Assembly (NCBI GenBank): GCA_035771165.1
Contig: JAWNZC010000088.1
Location: 974,501 to 1,038,500, forward strand
Length of the DNA: 64,000 nt
From: Paragorgia papillata
Taxonomy: Eukaryota > Cnidaria > Anthozoa > Scleralcyonacea > Coralliidae
Direction: 5' to 3'
Shown: positions 61,201 through 64,000 of the stretch, in pieces
Position numbering within the stretch: position 1 is the stretch's first letter
Layout: every line of letters starts with the position of its first letter
The notes under the pieces: generated by a model
Seen by the model: only the letters and a program-made list of their open reading frames with translations
Database searches by the model: none
What the model was told of the DNA's origin: nothing
Made by a program: the position numbers and the translations under genes

Positions 61201-62785
61201 TCAAATCTGTTTGAAACAGAATGTCATCTGTATGTCCACAATAAAATAATTTGTGAGGCAATTCACATGCCTCTTAATCCTAAAATACATGCAATGGAGT
61301 TAAATAGTGATATGAATTATGAAACATACTGGGTCCAAGTGAATAAATTTTAATAATTAACATTTATTTGCTATAAGCCTGTATATTGTTCAAACAAGAT
61401 TAGAATATTGCCAAAATTAAAATCCAACCTTATTCCCATTTTATCCAGCATATCTTCTGTTAGAAGTTGTAGGGTTTCGTTGTCGATTTCTTCATCTAAA
61501 ATGTGGCGATAATTGTTTTGTATTAATCACTAGTATGTAATAATTATATTATGTCCAACACTTTCAAAATTACATTAAACTCCCTAAAGCCTGGTTTTCA
61601 TATATCGCAATTCATTGGCGATGTTTTTCTGGCCCCATTATATTGTCAGTGATCATTGAGGAGTAAAATGCTTTATCGGAAAGCATTTTCTCCTTCATTG
61701 ATCACCGACAATGGACCATGATAATGTCGCCGATGAATTGCGATGTATGAAAACCAGGCTTCGGCTAGGGAGCGTTCGTAATTTATTTACTGGGGGGGGG
61801 GGGGTATGGTGATTTTGACCGGGCCCGTGATTTTTCAACAGTAAGTTGAGGGGGCTTTTGAAAATTACCTGAAAAATAAGACAACGTACAAGGGGGAGGC
61901 GTCAAAATGTTTGATGACAATGTTTTTATAAAAAATTATCATTTTAATACTATTCATCCTCATTATCAAACCGAAAACTGGTAGCATATAAAGTGTATAC
62001 ATAAGGCCATGCATAATTGATCACATTGAAAAATGGCCAGCATTAATTATTTTCATACTTAACTCAAGGTGAAGATGAGAGCACAATGAGTTTTAATATT
62101 ACATCCTCTAAATTATATCCTCTGTTTGCAGCATGTCACACGAGAGGGAATTAGTATTAAGTTGGCATGAATGCATAGAAATTCGGAAAGCAAGAACTTT
62201 TCAATTTCTTCCACAATCGAGAATAAAGGCAGAAATATCTTTTGAACTGAACAAATATAAACCCAGGCCTGTTTTCGGAAGTCTACGGTATGCTTTTTCA
62301 AACTATTGAATACTCACTATGAAATATGAAAACCAAGGGTTTTAAAACCAATAAACCATTGAAATTACTTGCAAAAGCAGCGTGAAAAATTTGCACCTAG
62401 TCCATTCACGGTAACATTTCCATTGGATGAAGACACAAGTTGTACGAATTGAAAAAAAAACACACAAGAACTTGGCTTTTTTTACGTCTATAAGATAAAC
62501 TACTTCCTAAGCGTTAATCCAAAGCTCTAAAAATATCCTGATTTAAATTACTGATATAAATAAGGACTTTTGACGGAGACTGTGAATGGGAAAAGCAAAC
62601 CAGCGTGAAGCGAAACTTCTTCGTGCACATAAAAGCTTATAGCAGAAACATTTTTAACAAAAACTACCTTGTCATGTTTGAAAAAGAAAACAAAAAAAAC
62701 ACATTAACTTACCGTGTAAGGTTACTGCAACGTCTTGTAAACCGTTTTCATATAACTTTACAACCAATGCATCAAACGTAGACAT
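55217..62785 (-). CDS. SAM-domain protein, SAMD3-like layout (nine exons)
   Basis: Exons on the minus strand: 62785-62713, 61495-61429, 61175-61121, 60563-60153, 59774-59571, 59395-59279, 59009-58927, 58491-58311 and 55588-55217. Phases agree at every junction and the total is 520 aa. Residues 1-65, assembled from exons 1-3, form a sterile alpha motif: VVKLYENGLQDVAVTL, then LQLLTEDMLDKMGI, then PLGKRLKVMNILNMI. A proline-rich linker (~74-140) follows. The charged middle region contains HLLKRFPDLKDAI and LAQSVRNHKRLAKKK. The C-terminal part contains LVLEFPNFEDYVRENIKLLF and THYVLNIQYGKE. This order resembles uncharacterised SAMD3-like proteins; SAM domains usually mediate protein self-association. 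Exon 2 has a weak donor (GTTGGA), but its phase fits on both sides. The ATG in exon 1 lies directly before the SAM domain. Expression and function cannot be read from the sequence. The last intron (2.7 kb) hosts several inverted-repeat elements. Confidence 0.85.
56198..56476. mobile_element. MITE with TAT flanks in SAM-gene intron
   Basis: A 279-bp element with 33-bp terminal inverted repeats starting AGGCCACTATTTGTTGCA, with one mismatch between arms. TAT lies on each side (56195-56197 and 56477-56479) and may be the target duplication. Small open frames inside are shadows. It sits in the last intron of the SAM-domain gene. Confidence 0.75.
56477..57220. other. Intronic sequence without recognised gene
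   Basis: Part of the 2.7-kb last intron of the SAM gene. It contains a B-box-like GGTTCAATTCC at 56511-56521 and open frames of about 95-106 codons on both strands around 56593-56920, with no recognisable domain and no splice support. It may be a decayed repeat. Confidence 0.4.
57221..57438. repeat. Imperfect inverted repeat (CCTGACCTAG-rich)
   Basis: The left arm CCTGGCCTAGG...CAGGTAAAACCTGTTCACACC pairs with the right arm GGTGTGAACAAGTTTTACCTG...CCTAGGACCTGACCTGG. Short CAGGTCAGG and GGCCTAC phrases repeat between them. It is probably a palindromic MITE with decayed arms, in the last intron of the SAM gene. Confidence 0.6.
57966..58200 (+). repeat. Degenerate AAGAGGGGTGTCC direct repeats
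   Basis: Variants of TTAAGAGGGGTGTCC occur at about 57966, 58137, 58157 and 58180, with a perfect 18-bp palindrome (CCCAGAATATATTCTGGG) between them at 58103-58120. No gene is seen. It is likely a decayed dispersed repeat in the last intron of the SAM gene. Confidence 0.4.
58573..58682. mobile_element. Short TTAA-ended inverted repeat
   Basis: Starts TTAACTCTTTATG and ends CACAAAAGAGTTAA beside a (TA)n run at 58557-58572. The TTAA ends could be part of the TIR or a target duplication. About 110 bp with no coding content, in an intron of the SAM gene. Confidence 0.5.
60652..60766. repeat. Nested hairpin (MITE-like)
   Basis: Outer arms ATGCATGACAAAATT and AATTTTTGTCATGCAT enclose a perfect 18-bp stem, 60690-60707 against 60717-60734, with a 9-nt loop. 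It lies in an intron of the SAM gene and could form a strong hairpin in DNA or in the pre-mRNA. Confidence 0.65.
60777..60881. repeat. Inverted repeat, ~33-bp arms
   Basis: CCAGATTGTAATCTCGACTG and its downstream inverse differ at two positions over about 33 bp, around a spacer of about 40 bp. It lies next to the nested hairpin at 60652-60766, and both may derive from separate short elements in the same intron. Confidence 0.65.
61587..61761. repeat. Foldback inverted repeat, 175 bp
   Basis: The left arm AAGCCTGGTTTTCATATATC is mirrored at the right end with two mismatches over 34 bp. Inner segments (ATCATTGAGGAG against CTCCTTCATTGAT, and AAAATGCTTT against AAAGCATTTT) are also complementary. 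It lies in intron 1 of the SAM gene. Confidence 0.7.
61762..62712. other. Remainder of SAM-gene intron 1
   Basis: Contains a 13-nt G run at 61792-61804 after GGGAGCGTTCGTAATTTA, which looks like the start of another dispersed repeat. An open frame on the minus strand at 62301-62113 has no recognisable domain and no phase-compatible splice sites. Otherwise nothing is seen. Confidence 0.45.
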
Positions 62786-63169
62786 AATTTTAGAGAGGAC
62801 GCTTCGACTTCGGATGTTTCCCCGCCAAAACATCAAAAAGAAACGACTTACGGGTCAAAGTCGAACGCACTTGGACCGTAGTGATTTCTGGGAAGGCCAA
62901 AATAACATTCACCGTACCTCTTCTTAAAAAAACCTTCATTGAAAACATGAGCAAAGATCTTAGCTAGACAAGTAACAGAATCGTCATAAATATTCGAAAT
63001 ATCAATTACAACATAGCGTAAAAGTTGGATGATTTTGAAGTATCGAAAATGGACGAACAAAATTCGGATTCATGGTGTTGGCACATGTTTTCTAATCCTA
63101 TTGTTTCGTGCTCTAGAATTTTCCCGCCTTAATTTCAATTTTTTTTTCACTCTTGAGTCTTCATGGACA
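62786..63169. promoter_or_regulatory. Divergent promoter region (SAM gene / zinc-finger gene)
   Basis: 384 bp separate the start codons of two divergently transcribed genes, so this is the likely shared promoter. No TATA box can be assigned. An open frame on the minus strand (63060-62852) ends at a GTAAGT donor, but its phase does not fit the SAM gene exons. Confidence 0.4.
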
Positions 63170-63696
63170 ATGACTCGTGTATGTTCCATATGCCAATATG
63201 AAACTCAAATTGATCGGCAATATTGCCAGCATATGTTAAAATTTCATAAGTCGGAGGCAAATTTTAAAGTAATTTGTGCATTCTGCAACCGCAGCTACAA
63301 AAAGGAAAATTCTTTTCGAAGACATTTAAAAAGAAAACATCAAGCCGATTTTCAGGAGAACCAAAATGCGGACCAAGGAGGAGGTGGAGATAATATGCAT
63401 GGAGAAAATGAAGGTGATGCCAGGCCCAAGTGGCAATCAGCGAAATATCTGTTGTCTCTGAAAGCCAAACATAACATTACTGATACGGCAATCGAGCAGA
63501 TTATGGAGACAACGCAGGATTTCATATCAAGCATTCTAAATACAGTGCAAAGCGGGTGTTGAAAAGAAAATTGAAGATAACAATGTGCAATTGGGAGATC
63601 GACTGTAAAGAAATGATTAACACTGAGGAAATGTTTTCTGGGCTATCTTCGTCCAATCAGCGACAACAATACTTCAAAGATAATTTTGGCTTTCTT
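63170..63696 (+). CDS. C2H2 zinc-finger protein, 5' exon (partial, possible frameshifts)
   Basis: ATG at 63170 opens MTRVCSICQYE. Two C2H2 fingers follow: C-x2-C-x12-H-x4-H in CSIC...HMLKFH and again in CAFC...HLKRKH. A Gly/Asp/Glu-rich linker comes next, then a helical region PKWQSAKYLLSLKAKHNITD. The frame stops at 63562. The continuation appears in another frame (GVEKKIEDNNVQLGD), then a third (DCKEMINTEEMFSGL ... YFKDNFGFL), before a GTAAGT donor at 63697. Both shifts would be explained by one extra base each, the first probably in the GGG near 63555, so consensus errors are likely. A broken gene cannot be excluded. The combination resembles uncharacterised cnidarian and fish proteins in which paired fingers precede a long conserved region. 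Further exons would lie beyond the window. Confidence 0.6.
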
Positions 63697-64000
63697 GTAA
63701 GTGATTTTATTAATCAAACATATACCTCATTTATATTGTGTCATTCCATATAACGTTCTCTCCTGGAATTTGATTTCCCCCATAATTATTAAGCCTGATT
63801 TCTATATTACTTATGGGAAGTGAATCTACTTGCAGCGAGTACTCAGTCCGCACAGGGGGAGGGGTGTTGAGGACATCCCCAACTGGTGTATCGGTGTTAC
63901 CCTTGGAATTTGGCTTAGTAGCATACCTCCCTTGGAATTTATATATTGCCAGACCCCATGGAATATGCAAAAAATCTCACACGCACCCTCGAAATTCCAT
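63697..64000. other. Intron/right edge with CCTTGGAATTT repeats
   Basis: Begins at the GTAAGT donor of the zinc-finger exon. The phrase CCTTGGAATTT or close variants (CTCCTGGAATTTG, CCATGGAATATG) recurs several times, suggesting the edge of a dispersed repeat. No gene is seen. Confidence 0.4.

Noticed and set aside
62848..63060. Minus-strand open frame ending at a GTAAGT donor, as a first exon of the SAM gene
   Set aside because: Its phase (2) does not fit the acceptor of exon 2, and the SAM exon with its own ATG begins only 67 bp downstream. It may be a chance frame in the divergent promoter.

Overview
The window is nuclear DNA of an animal, most likely an early-branching marine metazoan such as a cnidarian or sponge. 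The support is spliced genes with GT-AG introns, a SAM-domain gene, a C2H2 zinc-finger gene, many short inverted-repeat elements and a very large tandem satellite. The phylum is an inference from protein style and repeat content. Nothing bacterial or plasmid-like is visible.

Layout. Positions 1-54695 are a head-to-tail satellite with a monomer of about 205 bp, interrupted twice by the same 7.6-kb DNA transposon (9031-16637 and 27711-35320). The satellite runs off the left edge, keeps one orientation throughout and has several layers of higher-order repeat. The largest layer is a tandem duplication of about 18.7 kb (about 5225-23905 and 23905-42390) that carried the transposon with it, so the two copies come from one insertion. 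Other insertion-free copies of the same higher-order repeat remain in the array and show the empty target site. The element has 23-bp terminal inverted repeats and no target-site duplication.

The transposon carries two convergent spliced genes that fill it almost end to end. Gene 1 (plus strand, 8 exons, about 840 codons) looks like an RNase H/DDE-type transposase, with an N-terminal coiled coil, candidate D, D and E residues, a C/H zinc-like cluster and a SAP-like tail. Gene 2 (minus strand, 3 exons, 227 aa) is a chromodomain protein whose three aromatic-cage positions are all aromatic. It becomes visible only after splicing. A chromodomain partner and a home in satellite DNA suggest heterochromatin-guided integration (inference). 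Two short non-autonomous elements are nested in gene 1 introns.

Positions 54696-64000 are ordinary gene-bearing DNA. The satellite ends beside a 312-bp foldback element made of about 20 copies of a GCGTGTT motif. A nine-exon minus-strand gene (62785-55217, 520 aa) encodes a SAM-domain protein. The 5' exon of a C2H2 zinc-finger gene (63170-63696, plus) diverges from it. Introns and spacers hold several MITE-like inverted repeats.

Quality note: the two transposon copies differ mostly by one-base homopolymer indels and almost not at all by substitutions, and an indel cluster lies at 35340-35530. Some frameshifts are therefore probably consensus errors, and the 18.7-kb duplication should be confirmed on raw reads.
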